DNA from: Candidatus Electrothrix scaldis
Lineage (GTDB): Bacteria > Desulfobacterota > Desulfobulbia > Desulfobulbales > Desulfobulbaceae
Direction of reading: 5' to 3'
DNA: 64,000 bases
NCBI GenBank assembly: GCA_033584155.1
Contig: CP138355.1
Coordinates: 868,001-932,000, forward strand
Positions 18,230 to 27,015 of this stretch are shown piece after piece. Under the pieces are notes generated by a model that was given only the letters and a program-made list of their open reading frames with translations, was not told the origin of the DNA and searched no databases. Made by a program: the position numbers and the translations under genes. Position 1 is the stretch's first letter. Every line of letters begins with the position of its first letter.

Positions 18230-19978
18230 ATGTTTGATCGGAACGAGCATCATACGACTGAGTTGCACCTGAAACACAGTGGTTTTGGCGATAATGTGGG
18301 GCGTGACAAGGTTGTCCATCAGCATCTCTATGGTTCTGTGGATTATCAGAGACTCACAGCAGATATTGCTGAAACGGAAGAAGACCTGCGGGAAATTCCG
18401 GCAGACAATATACCAAGGCGGCTAAAGAAAGGAGAAAAACTTGCCGCCCTTCGTAAACAGTTAGAGGACTTTAAAGCGGATGTATTTCGCCTCCATGAGC
18501 TGTTCACCCGGATTCCCATCAACACGGAGCGGCTGCGCAAGGCCAAGGAGCATTTTGATAAGGGCGAGTTTCGCGAAGCTGACGCTCTGCTCAAGGCAGA
18601 GGATATCCAGCAAGACGTTGAGCAGTGCAAAGCAAGGCGTGCAGCCGCAATGGAGACCGTAGCTGCAATGGACCAAGACTTAGCGTACTTAGCAAACGAG
18701 TTCTTGGTTAAGGCCCGGCTTTCCTTAGTCATGCCGGTGGGGGAGGGTGAGGAAAGGTTCAAGCAGACAGTGGGGTATTTTGAACAGGCTCTTGCGGCGG
18801 CTCGGACAACTGACATACTCTTTGAGTACGCAGTCTTTCTCTATGAACACAATGCATTCAGCAAGGCAGAGGTGTTGTGTCAAGAATCTTTGGAGGTGTA
18901 TCGTAGAGAGGACGAGGCAGATGCTACGACCTTTCTCTCTGGCGTGGCAATGGCCCTGAATAATTTGGCTGCCCTCCATCAGAGGACTCAAAAATATGGT
19001 CCGGCACTGAAGGAATATAAGGAGGCTTTAAAAATCTTTCGCTTTCTTGTTGAAGTCGAACCTAAAAAATTCCAATCTGGGCTTGCTCTTATTTTAAATA
19101 ATCTTGGAGAGCTGCATCGGGTAACAGATAACTTTAATTTATCCGAGGGGGAATTGGATGAGGCTCTGCAGCTCAGGCGTATTTTCGCTAGAGAAAACCT
19201 CAAAGAATTTGGCTCAGATGTGGCCCAGACTCTAAACAATCTGGCCCTCCTTCATGCTGATACGCAGAACTACGATTCTGCCCAGAGGGAATACAAGGAA
19301 GCTCTAGAGCTTAGTCGTAGCCTTGCCAGAATCGATTCTAATACCTTTATCCCAGACGTTGCTATGATCCTGAATAACTTAGCCCTTCTTTATGCTGATA
19401 CACAGGACTACAGCTCAGCCATGCAGAAGTACGAGGAAGCGCTAGAGATAAGATACTCTCTTGCTAAGGTTGAGCCAAAAGCCTATCTTCCTGACGTTGC
19501 CATCACTCTAAATAATTTAGCTATTTTGTATTATGAAATCAAAGAGTACAATCTTGCTCTAGAAAACTATAAGGCAGCCTTGCAAATATTTCGTATCCTT
19601 GCTCTGGACGAACCAAAAGTCTTTCTCCCTAATGTTGCTATGGCTCTAAATAATCTTGCTCTTTTGCATGGCGAAGCCCAAGACATTGATTTAGCTTTGG
19701 AGGAGTTTGAGGAGGCTTTGAGGTTATATCGCTGCCTTATTGCAAGGAAACCTAAAACTTTCGTTCGAGGTTTCGTGGAGACTTTACTGAATCTGAGCAT
19801 CTTTTATCTTGAGGTCGGGCTGGACGAGGCTAAATCAGTCGAATATGCGCAGGAGGTGCAGGAAACACTCAGGCCGATTATAAGGCAGGTTCCTAATCTG
19901 CAAGGATATCTTGATGCAGCCGAGCGGCTGCTGGAGACAATAAGGTCAACTCCAAGGAATAGCTCTACATCAGTCTGA
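18230..19978 (+). CDS. TPR-repeat protein with N-terminal GDNVGRDK motif
   Basis: 582 residues. Residues about 15-35 repeat the neighbour's motif (HSGFGDNVGRDKVVHQH). A coiled-coil-prone region with a predicted helical pair follows (60-180), then about seven tetratricopeptide repeats of roughly 43 residues, each with an AxxLNNLAxLx core (residues 240-560), similar to kinesin light chain type repeats. Repeat arrays of this kind bind partner proteins. Such GD-V-GD motifs often sit in multi-domain signalling or conflict proteins, but no catalytic domain is visible here, so the function is unknown. Confidence 0.75.
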   Translation: MFDRNEHHTTELHLKHSGFGDNVGRDKVVHQHLYGSVDYQRLTADIAETEEDLREIPADNIPRRLKKGEKLAALRKQLEDFKADVFRLHELFTRIPINTERLRKAKEHFDKGEFREADALLKAEDIQQDVEQCKARRAAAMETVAAMDQDLAYLANEFLVKARLSLVMPVGEGEERFKQTVGYFEQALAAARTTDILFEYAVFLYEHNAFSKAEVLCQESLEVYRREDEADATTFLSGVAMALNNLAALHQRTQKYGPALKEYKEALKIFRFLVEVEPKKFQSGLALILNNLGELHRVTDNFNLSEGELDEALQLRRIFARENLKEFGSDVAQTLNNLALLHADTQNYDSAQREYKEALELSRSLARIDSNTFIPDVAMILNNLALLYADTQDYSSAMQKYEEALEIRYSLAKVEPKAYLPDVAITLNNLAILYYEIKEYNLALENYKAALQIFRILALDEPKVFLPNVAMALNNLALLHGEAQDIDLALEEFEEALRLYRCLIARKPKTFVRGFVETLLNLSIFYLEVGLDEAKSVEYAQEVQETLRPIIRQVPNLQGYLDAAERLLETIRSTPRNSSTSV

Positions 19979-20359
19979 AAGCGTTTCCACTTCATAGAGA
20001 CTGATTTTTTGATCAACACTAACCAACACCATTGACTCGCTCATGGCCTGTGCAATAAGTAAGCGATCGAACGGGTCGTTATGGTGGTATGGCAAGTGCT
20101 GGAGGGCGTAGATATGGGGCAGTTCGATAGAAAGCATGTTCAGGCCGTTCTCTCTGACTTGCGTTTCTATCAAGTCTGATAACGCCGCTCCGAGCCGAAG
20201 TTTGCCGAGCTGCTGCTTGATCTGGATTTCCCAGGGAGACACATGGCTCAAGTACAGCTGGTTTCCAGAATCAGAGCAGACATCGTAAGTAGCTGGAGGT
20301 ATCTTCTCAGGCTCTGAATTAAGCCATAGAAAAATATGCGTATCCAGAAGAAGTTTCAT
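19970..20359 (-). CDS. vapC: PIN-domain toxin VapC
   Basis: 129 residues with PIN motifs: LLLDTHIFLWL at the N-terminus (first acidic residue), SPWEIQIK (Glu), DPFDRLLIAQA and LVSVDQK (later acidic residues). PIN toxins are Mg2+-dependent RNases. The start overlaps the antitoxin stop by 4 bases (ATGA). The 3' end overlaps the end of the TPR gene by 9 bases in the convergent direction. Confidence 0.9.
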   Translation of the reverse strand: MKLLLDTHIFLWLNSEPEKIPPATYDVCSDSGNQLYLSHVSPWEIQIKQQLGKLRLGAALSDLIETQVRENGLNMLSIELPHIYALQHLPYHHNDPFDRLLIAQAMSESMVLVSVDQKISLYEVETLSD

Positions 20360-20589
20360 GTGTCTTCCTCTGACCAGAAGGTGTCTGGCAACGCATCGTC
20401 AAAATCCTCACTCATCTCTATCCGCCCTTTGAACTGTCCGAACTGCCTTCTGGTTGAAGATTTTTTCGGCGGTTTTGTTTTTTCGTAGAGCACAATCACT
20501 CGGACGCTGCCAAACTCTATGTCATGAGGAAGCTTCAGGCATATTTCTCGATTTTTTGTTACTTCTGCCTGCAATTCCAGTGCTTCCAT
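20356..20589 (-). CDS. VapB-type antitoxin
   Basis: 77 residues from the ATG at 20589, which has GGGAGG about 8 bases upstream; a longer frame to 20727 lacks a ribosome site. The N-terminal strand region (ELQAEVTKNREICLKLPHDI) resembles short antitoxins of PIN toxins, and the C-terminal acidic tail (MSEDFDDALPDTFWSEED) is suited to toxin binding. Overlaps vapC by 4 bases. Confidence 0.75.
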   Translation of the reverse strand: MEALELQAEVTKNREICLKLPHDIEFGSVRVIVLYEKTKPPKKSSTRRQFGQFKGRIEMSEDFDDALPDTFWSEEDT

Positions 20590-20640
20590 AGCGATGACCT
20601 CCCTATCTGTTTTTTTCTCTCGATGATTTTCTATTCTTTT

Positions 20641-20669
20641 ATGATATTTCTTTCTGTTTGATTGTACAA
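20641..20669 (-). promoter_or_regulatory. Possible promoter of the vapBC pair
   Basis: On the minus strand TTGTAC and TATCAT are spaced 17 bases apart, 52 bases before the antitoxin ATG. The -10 match is good and the -35 match is only partial. Confidence 0.3.
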
Positions 20670-20935
20670 GTAAAAATGATATTTCAGACAGCTGGGTGCC
20701 CACCCTCTCTTCTTTTAGGGTCACCAACCGTATCTGTTATTCCCCAGTAAACCTGATGAGCCTAATGCCGCACTTTTCTTCCCTAAAAACCCTGCTTGCC
20801 AAATAGCCTAACTACGAGTATTCTTGCGCCAACCATTGGCCGGTTCCCGGGCAGATACCCTATTCTGTGTCGATTTCAGCTGATAATACAGCAGCTGGCA
20901 CGCCCATTTTAAACCTTTACTAAAGCAGACTGATC

Positions 20936-22288
20936 GTGAAGAGCAACGCCTATCCTCTGGTCGCCCTAATCGGACGACCCAACGTGGGGAAATCCACCCT
21001 GTTTAACCGTATCACTCGACGGCGCGACGCCATTGTCGACCCCACACCGGGAGTCACCCGGGACCGTCATTATGCCCAGGCCAGCTGGGAGGAGTGTGCC
21101 TTCATGTTGGTGGATACCGGCGGTATTGAGGAGGCCGATGGACCGGACAGCGATCAGTTCAGTGATCATATCCGCACTCAGGCCTTGCAGGCCATTGAAG
21201 AGGCAGATCTTATTCTCCTGCTTCTCGATGGACGCCAGGGTGTATTGCCGGGTGACCATGAGATCGTAGAAATCCTCCGGCGCACTGATAAAGAAGTTTT
21301 CTTTATCGTGAATAAGATTGATGCCCCGGAAGTAGAAACCGAATTGCTGACCCCATTCTGGGAACTCGGCGTACCCGAGCTCTGGGCCCTGTCCGGGGAT
21401 CATGGGTACGGCTTTCGTACCCTGATGGATGCCTTGGTCAATAAACTGGGAAAAACAGAGGCCCCGGCGGAACTGCCCGAAGGAACGATCCGTCTTGCCT
21501 TCCTGGGACGCCCCAATGTGGGCAAATCCTCTATGGTCAACGCCATCATGGGGCAGGAGCGGATGGTTGTTTCTGATATCTCCGGCACCACCCGTGACTC
21601 GGTGGACACCCTGCTCAGCCGGGACCAATATAATTACCTGCTCATTGATACGGCGGGTATCCGGCGCAAAGGTAAGACCAAGGATAAGCTGGAGAAGTTT
21701 TCCATCCTCAAGGCGCTCAAGGCCTTGGGCCGTTGTGATATCGCAGTGGTAGTCATTGATGCCGATGAGGGGATTACAGAGCAGGACACCAAGGTCATCG
21801 GGTATACCCAGGATCATGGCCGGGCCCTGATGATCCTTATTAATAAATGGGATCTGATCAAGGACGATAGAAAGAAGCAGAATTGGTTGTTAGAGGAAGT
21901 TCGTCTGGCTACCAACTTTATTCCTTTTGCTCCGGTTTTCAGGGTGTCGGCCAAGACTGGCTATGGGGTTAAAAGGATCTTTCCAGAGATCGGTAAGGTG
22001 CATCGGCAATTCCACCAGCGTTTTTCCACCTCAGCCCTGAACCGGCTCCTGGAATCGGCAACTCAACATCACGAGCCTCCTATGTATCGGGGGCGAAGGC
22101 TGAAGCTGTACTACACCGCCCAAATCGATACGGCGCCCCCATCTTTTGTGGTGATTGCCAATTATCCCAAGGAAATCCATTTTTCCTATCAACGTTACCT
22201 GAAGAACCAGTTTCGGGAAGGCCTGGGCCTGGATCGGGTACCGGTACGTCTCATCTTTAAGGAGCGGAGCGGACGAACAAAGCGTTAA
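20936..22288 (+). CDS. der: Ribosome-assembly GTPase Der (EngA)
   Basis: 450 residues with a GTG start. Two tandem G domains are complete: GRPNVGKS at about 13 with DTGG, NKID; and GRPNVGKS at about 185 with DTAGIRRKGK and NKWD. A C-terminal KH-like domain follows (FSTSALNRLLESA to the end). Der acts in large ribosomal subunit assembly. No operon partner is visible. Confidence 0.96.
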   Translation: MKSNAYPLVALIGRPNVGKSTLFNRITRRRDAIVDPTPGVTRDRHYAQASWEECAFMLVDTGGIEEADGPDSDQFSDHIRTQALQAIEEADLILLLLDGRQGVLPGDHEIVEILRRTDKEVFFIVNKIDAPEVETELLTPFWELGVPELWALSGDHGYGFRTLMDALVNKLGKTEAPAELPEGTIRLAFLGRPNVGKSSMVNAIMGQERMVVSDISGTTRDSVDTLLSRDQYNYLLIDTAGIRRKGKTKDKLEKFSILKALKALGRCDIAVVVIDADEGITEQDTKVIGYTQDHGRALMILINKWDLIKDDRKKQNWLLEEVRLATNFIPFAPVFRVSAKTGYGVKRIFPEIGKVHRQFHQRFSTSALNRLLESATQHHEPPMYRGRRLKLYYTAQIDTAPPSFVVIANYPKEIHFSYQRYLKNQFREGLGLDRVPVRLIFKERSGRTKR

Positions 22289-22591
22289 GAAGCCTCACCG
22301 GTCCTCTGGTAAAAGGGGTGATATTATCCTGCCCGCCTGTGGTAGTTTAGGGAGAGGGTGGGTTCTTTTTTCTCAGGGCAAGGAAGTTGCTGTTCCTTGG
22401 TCATGAATTTTATTTTTTGCCCTGTGGAGTTCCTTTTCAACGAACACCTTTACGTAAAGCGGCTTGCCAAAAAAAAATCAGAAGAGTATTCTTATCTCAA
22501 CTTGTTGAACAATCAGAGACTGTCACAGAAGGGCTTGCTGGAGAAAAAATGCAGAGTTTTTTGCTTTTATGGATATGATACAAAGAAGTCT

Positions 22592-23143
22592 ATGAGCTGG
22601 AGAAAAGATATCGACAGGATACTCCTTCCTGAGAAAATTTGGGAGGAGATCGTCGCGCATTGTCGAAGAAAGGTGGCTGGAGAGTTTCTTCCCGGAGAAA
22701 CAGAGGTGAATAGGGCCTTTGGTATTCTTGCCGGGGTGCAGGCAGGAAGAGAGCTGCATGTACGTAAGGTGATTCCGGTAAAAAAAAACGCCAGGAATCA
22801 GGAACCCCTGAAAAGTTTTATGGACAAGATGATGGAAGAGCATGCTGTTCCATCGACCACCCCGCTCAGTAAACGAGGCTGGATAACCGATCCGCAAGAA
22901 TTCAAAGCATGCCTTGATCTCTGCCAAAAAGATGGTCTTTCCATTTTCGGTGCCTATCATATCCATGTGGTGCCCTGGGAAGGCGACCCCCTTCGCGACA
23001 CCCCAACCCGTCTTGATACCCTCTTGGTTAAGAATAGCAAAATGTTCTCCTTTATCATTTCTCTGGTCGATGTTGAAAAACCTTCTATGCGCGCCTTTTA
23101 TGAAGGAAAAATTGACCAGGAATCGTCGATTATCATCGTTTAA
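22592..23143 (+). CDS. JAMM/Mov34-like protein
   Basis: 183 residues from the ATG at 22592; the frame is open 78 codons upstream (to 22358), but that part lacks protein-like character. The core GAYHIHVVPWEGDPLRDTP fits the JAMM metal site H-x-H-x7-S-x2-D, with Pro replacing Ser, and an earlier EFLPGETEVNRAFGILAG supplies a possible catalytic Glu region. JAMM proteins are zinc isopeptidases or related hydrolases. No E1-like or ubiquitin-like partner is next to it. It lies 25 bases before the dehydrogenase gene, so it may share its transcript. Confidence 0.55.
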   Translation: MSWRKDIDRILLPEKIWEEIVAHCRRKVAGEFLPGETEVNRAFGILAGVQAGRELHVRKVIPVKKNARNQEPLKSFMDKMMEEHAVPSTTPLSKRGWITDPQEFKACLDLCQKDGLSIFGAYHIHVVPWEGDPLRDTPTRLDTLLVKNSKMFSFIISLVDVEKPSMRAFYEGKIDQESSIIIV

Positions 23144-23167
23144 TTTATTTTCCAGCACTAGGTTTTT

Positions 23168-24361
23168 ATGTTCACAGCAGCTATGAGAAAAGACTCGGAT
23201 CTTATTGTCGAATATACAGATCCGCTTGAGGGATTTAAGGGATGGCTGGTCATTGATTCGATGACCCATAAACTGGCAGCCGGAGGGCTTCGGGTGCAGA
23301 AGGGACTGACCTGCGAATGCGTCCAGCGTCTTGCAGCCACCATGACCCTGAAGATGCGCATTGCCGGTATCCGGGCTGATGGTGCTAAAAGCGGCATTGA
23401 TTATGACCCGGCCAGTCCGGGCAAGCAGGAGGCCCTGTATCGTTTTATCCGCGCTATCAAACCCTATATGGAAGAGCGCTATTCTATGGGGCCGGACCTG
23501 AATACCACCATGCCTGAACTGGATGCTGTGTGTCAGCGCCTCGGTTTTTCCTCCATCAAGAACGCTGTGGCCAGGAATCAGCAGCTGGATGACGCGGCCT
23601 TTGCCCAACGAACAGCCTTGCTTGCCGCGCCTCTCGGCCCTGCAACCCTTGGTAGGTTGCGGTCTGGTGCCGGTGTCGCTGCATCCTGCCTGGCAACCCT
23701 GGAATTCCTGGGGATTCCCTCGGAAAAGGCAACCGTGGCTATCCAAGGCTTTGGTGGTTTGGCAGCTGGCGCTGCCTATTTTTTGCATAAGGCCGGAGTA
23801 CGTATTGTCGGTCTGGCAGATCGGGACAAGAGCCTGTATAGCATCAACGGCACCCGGCTGGATATCCCTGCCTTGCTCGCCTCCCAGGAGGGAGGGGAGA
23901 AGGGGATTATCCCTGTGGCTGAAAATCCCAAGTTCGCATATGCTGACAATAAAAAGATCTATGATCTTTCCTGCGATATTTTTGTCCCGGCTGCTATTGA
24001 AAAGGCGGTTGACAAAGGGGTAGCAGAGCATATCAAAACAAAGGCCATTGCCAGTGGTGCCAATCTGGCTGTGACAGAAGAGGCTGAGCAGATTCTTCAT
24101 CAGCGTGCTATTCCGGTTATCCCGGATATGGTTGCGGGCTGTGGTGGTTCCCTGTCTATGGAAGGCTTGTATGGCCCAGAGACCCCTCCTACGCCTGAAG
24201 ATGTCATAAACCATGTTGACCGGAAGACACGAAAGATTGTTAAGGCCATGCTGCAACGCAGTCAGCAGGATAATATCTCTCCGCGAGAAGCTGCCTTGCG
24301 CCTTTGTGCCGAGGCTCCGTTGTATCCCGACTCCAAACCCTATGTGCCGCTGGCCGAGTAG
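23168..24361 (+). CDS. Glu/Leu/Phe/Val-family dehydrogenase
   Basis: 397 residues. The N-terminal half shows the amino-acid dehydrogenase catalytic region (KLAAGGLRV, TLKMRIAGIRADGAKSGID with the likely catalytic Lys). The C-terminal half has an NAD(P) fold (VAIQGFGGLAAGAAYFL, DIFVPAAIEKAVD, IASGANLAVTEEAE). It should catalyse reversible oxidative deamination of an amino acid. It is shorter than glutamate dehydrogenases (about 420-450), and the substrate cannot be told from sequence alone. Confidence 0.88.
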   Translation: MFTAAMRKDSDLIVEYTDPLEGFKGWLVIDSMTHKLAAGGLRVQKGLTCECVQRLAATMTLKMRIAGIRADGAKSGIDYDPASPGKQEALYRFIRAIKPYMEERYSMGPDLNTTMPELDAVCQRLGFSSIKNAVARNQQLDDAAFAQRTALLAAPLGPATLGRLRSGAGVAASCLATLEFLGIPSEKATVAIQGFGGLAAGAAYFLHKAGVRIVGLADRDKSLYSINGTRLDIPALLASQEGGEKGIIPVAENPKFAYADNKKIYDLSCDIFVPAAIEKAVDKGVAEHIKTKAIASGANLAVTEEAEQILHQRAIPVIPDMVAGCGGSLSMEGLYGPETPPTPEDVINHVDRKTRKIVKAMLQRSQQDNISPREAALRLCAEAPLYPDSKPYVPLAE

Positions 24362-24450
24362 GTCTCCTGAGATTACTCTATACCTCTGTGCCTACCGTTA
24401 AAACAGTGGGCTCTGTTCGACCGGCCCCTCCGGGGCGGTAGGAAAACAGC

Positions 24451-24498
24451 GTCCCAAAGGGACTGTCGAAAATAGCCCGGTTTTTTTAAACCGGGGCT
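24451..24498. repeat. Pair of small palindromes (REP-like)
   Basis: GTCCC-AAA-GGGAC at 24451-24463 and an AGCCCGGTTT/AAACCGGGGCT hairpin at 24474-24498, preceded by a GC-rich CCCCTCCGGGG. The second hairpin could end the dehydrogenase transcript, but the set looks like a dispersed intergenic repeat. Confidence 0.45.
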
Positions 24499-24529
24499 GA
24501 ACCGAATCTATTCATCTTCGATACCTTCT

Positions 24530-25894
24530 ATGCCCGTCCATCCTTTTGATTTTCAGATAAATCCTCATGTTTTCAGCACCCCGGAGCTGGAGACCCTTTT
24601 TGACGAACAGGCCGTGCTGCAACGCTGGCTTGATTTTGAGGCTGCCCTGGCAGGTGCTCAGGGCAAGCTCGGCATTATTCCTGAAGAGGCTACGGTTGAG
24701 ATCCAGGCAAAGGCAAGGCTGGAACAGATTGATCTGGAGAGCGTCCGTGAGGGATATGGTAAGAGCCGCAATTCTGTGGTTCCGCTTTTGGGAGGGCTTC
24801 GCCGGGCCTGCCGGGACGGATATGGGGAATATGTTCATTACGGCGCAACAACTCAGGATGTCCTGGATACCGGCCAGATCCTCTCGCTTAAGCAGGTCTT
24901 GAATATCCTGCATCGGGACCTTCTGGCGTTGGAGGAAATTTGCTTACAGCTGGCTGAGAAGCACCGCGCAACGCCTATGGTTGCCAGAACCCACGGTCAA
25001 CAGGCCTTACCCACCACCTTTGGCCTGAAGGTCGCAGGTTGGTTGACAGAAATACGTCGCCATATCCAACGCATCACGCATCTGCAAAACACGGTTTGTG
25101 TTGGTCAGCTCAGTGGTGCTGTGGGGACCTATGCGGCCTTGGGCGCTCAGGGGCTTGCGGTTGCGGATGAGACCATGCAGCTGCTCGGTCTGGAGCATGA
25201 TCCCCTTTCCTGGCATACCAGCCGTGATCGGATTGCTGAGTTGGCTTCGGATTTCGCACTGTTGGTTATGACCTTGGCCAAGATTGCCAATGAGATTTTT
25301 CAGCTCCAGAAAACAGAGATAGACGAGCTCCGTGAGCCCTCGTTGTCTGGAGCATTGTCCAGCAGCACTATGCCTCACAAGCAGAACCCGGTTATCTGTC
25401 AGCGGGTGAATGCCCTGGCAAAGCATGTTCGAGCCTTGGCTGGGACGGTCATGGAAAGTACGCAGCATGAGCATGAGCGAGATCCCCGTTGTCTTTGGGC
25501 CGAGTGGTTAGCTATTCCCCAGCTCTGTGTCTATACCGGGACAGCCCTGCAATCTATGCTTGGAGTCTTTGGTGGTCTCACCGTGCGAACAGAGCAGATG
25601 CTGACCAATCTGCATGAACGAAGGGATTTGATCTCTACTGAATGGTTGCTTTTTCAACTGAGCAAGGAAATGGGGAAGAATAAGGCACTGGAGAAATTGC
25701 ACCGTTTAGCAGGCCTTGCCACAGAGAATGGGACCAGCCTGAAAGAGGTTGTTCTGGCTGATGATGAAATAGGGCCGCTGTTTACGGCAGAAGGTCTTGC
25801 TCCCCTTGATCAACCAGAGCAATATGTTGGGCATGCCATAGAAATTGTGGGGAAAACAATTGCGGCTATTCGTCAGCAGAGAGAGAAAGGCTAA
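24530..25894 (+). CDS. Fumarase/aspartase-superfamily lyase (adenylosuccinate lyase-like)
   Basis: 454 residues. The superfamily signature is clear (SSSTMPHKQNPVICQR), as are HYGATTQDVLDT and ARTHGQQALPTTFGLK. The N-terminal stretch (VLQRWLDFEAALAGAQGKLGIIP) and VPLLGGLRR look closer to carboxymuconate-cycloisomerase-type members than to canonical PurB. In this genome it could serve as adenylosuccinate lyase or as a related lyase. It stands alone after the dehydrogenase gene. Confidence 0.85.
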   Translation: MPVHPFDFQINPHVFSTPELETLFDEQAVLQRWLDFEAALAGAQGKLGIIPEEATVEIQAKARLEQIDLESVREGYGKSRNSVVPLLGGLRRACRDGYGEYVHYGATTQDVLDTGQILSLKQVLNILHRDLLALEEICLQLAEKHRATPMVARTHGQQALPTTFGLKVAGWLTEIRRHIQRITHLQNTVCVGQLSGAVGTYAALGAQGLAVADETMQLLGLEHDPLSWHTSRDRIAELASDFALLVMTLAKIANEIFQLQKTEIDELREPSLSGALSSSTMPHKQNPVICQRVNALAKHVRALAGTVMESTQHEHERDPRCLWAEWLAIPQLCVYTGTALQSMLGVFGGLTVRTEQMLTNLHERRDLISTEWLLFQLSKEMGKNKALEKLHRLAGLATENGTSLKEVVLADDEIGPLFTAEGLAPLDQPEQYVGHAIEIVGKTIAAIRQQREKG

Positions 25895-26055
25895 GCAGGA
25901 CGTCTCTATTCCTCATCTCTTGGCGGGATGAAATTTTGTCCTTGTCAAGAGTATCAGGGTGTGCTTTAAAAAAAAGGTGAAGGGATTTTCAAGGGCTAGG
26001 CCTAAGCTATTTCGTTGCCGGTAATTCGGTAGAATCTATGGAGGAGACCCGAACA

Positions 26056-26244
26056 ATGCGAAACGTAAAAATCGATATGGAAAAATGCACAAATTGCCGA
26101 GAGTGCATCGAGGTTTGCCCTGAAGAAGTCTTTCAATTACAGAATGGTGTCCCTGTCCATGTTCACAAAGAGAAATGTATTGAATGCGATCTTTGTATCA
26201 ATATTTGCCCGGAAGATGCTATCAGCGTTATAGGATCTTCCTAA
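26056..26244 (+). CDS. Small 2[4Fe-4S] ferredoxin
   Basis: 62 residues from the ATG at 26056, which has GGAGGAG about 10 bases upstream; the in-frame ATG at 26038 precedes that site. Two CxxCxxCxxxCP motifs (CTNCRECIEVCP and CIECDLCINICP) bind two 4Fe-4S clusters. It is a low-potential electron carrier; its partner enzyme is not nearby. Confidence 0.9.
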   Translation: MRNVKIDMEKCTNCRECIEVCPEEVFQLQNGVPVHVHKEKCIECDLCINICPEDAISVIGSS

Positions 26245-26313
26245 TACACTGCCTCGCATCTTCCCTTGCTGTTTTTCTCTTCTTGCATGAGAAGGGCTGT
26301 TGGCAAAAAATGA

Positions 26314-26655
26314 TCAGGTGATTCCCTCCCAGGAGAAGGTTTCGTACATGGAAGGGGAAAAGGATGAGGTTGGCAGACAGGAGTTCCACACCTGACGTCC
26401 TGTCTGTAATGATGCGCTCAATGGGCAGCGTTGCCAGTTAATAATAAAACTCCCTCCCTCTATCGTTCTGATTATCCCACACTCGCTTATTCCTGAGCAG
26501 TCTTCCAGTGTTCGGGAAAGAATTCTAATGTGTCCGTGCCAGTCTTCCTGTTGTTTAATGGTTTCGATGTCTCGAATCCGTACCTCGACGGTCTTCTTGG
26601 TAACAGGGCAATGACATCTCCTATGGTGAACGCTACTTACCAACCGTGTAATCAT
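26314..26655 (-). CDS. Cys-rich hypothetical protein
   Basis: 113 residues, not recognised. The ATG follows GAGGTG by 4 bases. Cysteines cluster in RRCHCPVTKK, LEDCSGISECGI and NWQRCPL, a pattern that suggests a small zinc- or cluster-binding domain. It is convergent with the ferredoxin gene. Confidence 0.5.
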   Translation of the reverse strand: MITRLVSSVHHRRCHCPVTKKTVEVRIRDIETIKQQEDWHGHIRILSRTLEDCSGISECGIIRTIEGGSFIINWQRCPLSASLQTGRQVWNSCLPTSSFSPSMYETFSWEGIT

Positions 26656-26824
26656 GTTTCACCTCATATGGGTTGAGTGCCTTCCTTTGCTTCATAGTAC
26701 ATTGTGGGTATTTTTTTGACAATATTGTTCTTGATTCTGTATGGTTATATTTGTCTTTTGTTGAAATTTCATTGCGGCACAAGAGAATTTTACCGCCCTT
26801 TCAAGTAGAGAAATTACTGGGGAA

Positions 26825-27007
26825 ATGATCGCCAGTTATGACGGCCTGGTTTTGCCTGATGCTCAAGAAAACCACCGCATGCTTGATGCAAAGAAAGGAA
26901 CCTTATATGATAACCTTAATAATCTTTCCAGAATCCTGAAAAAGCATAAGCTTATTGATGCAACGCTATCCTATGAGCAGCTTCTGATGGATAAATTTCT
27001 GCTCTGA
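26825..27007 (+). CDS. Small hypothetical protein upstream of the PAS-GGDEF gene
   Basis: 60 residues, helical (DNLNNLSRILKKHKLIDATL), not recognised. Its stop is 8 bases before the next ATG and abuts that gene's ribosome site, which suggests a shared transcript. An in-frame stop just upstream fixes the start region. Confidence 0.4.
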   Translation: MIASYDGLVLPDAQENHRMLDAKKGTLYDNLNNLSRILKKHKLIDATLSYEQLLMDKFLL

Positions 27008-27015
27008 AGGAGCGT

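Noticed and set aside
22523-24256. 577-codon minus-strand frame
   Set aside because: It is antisense to the JAMM-like and dehydrogenase genes, which have clear family motifs; its composition is not protein-like.
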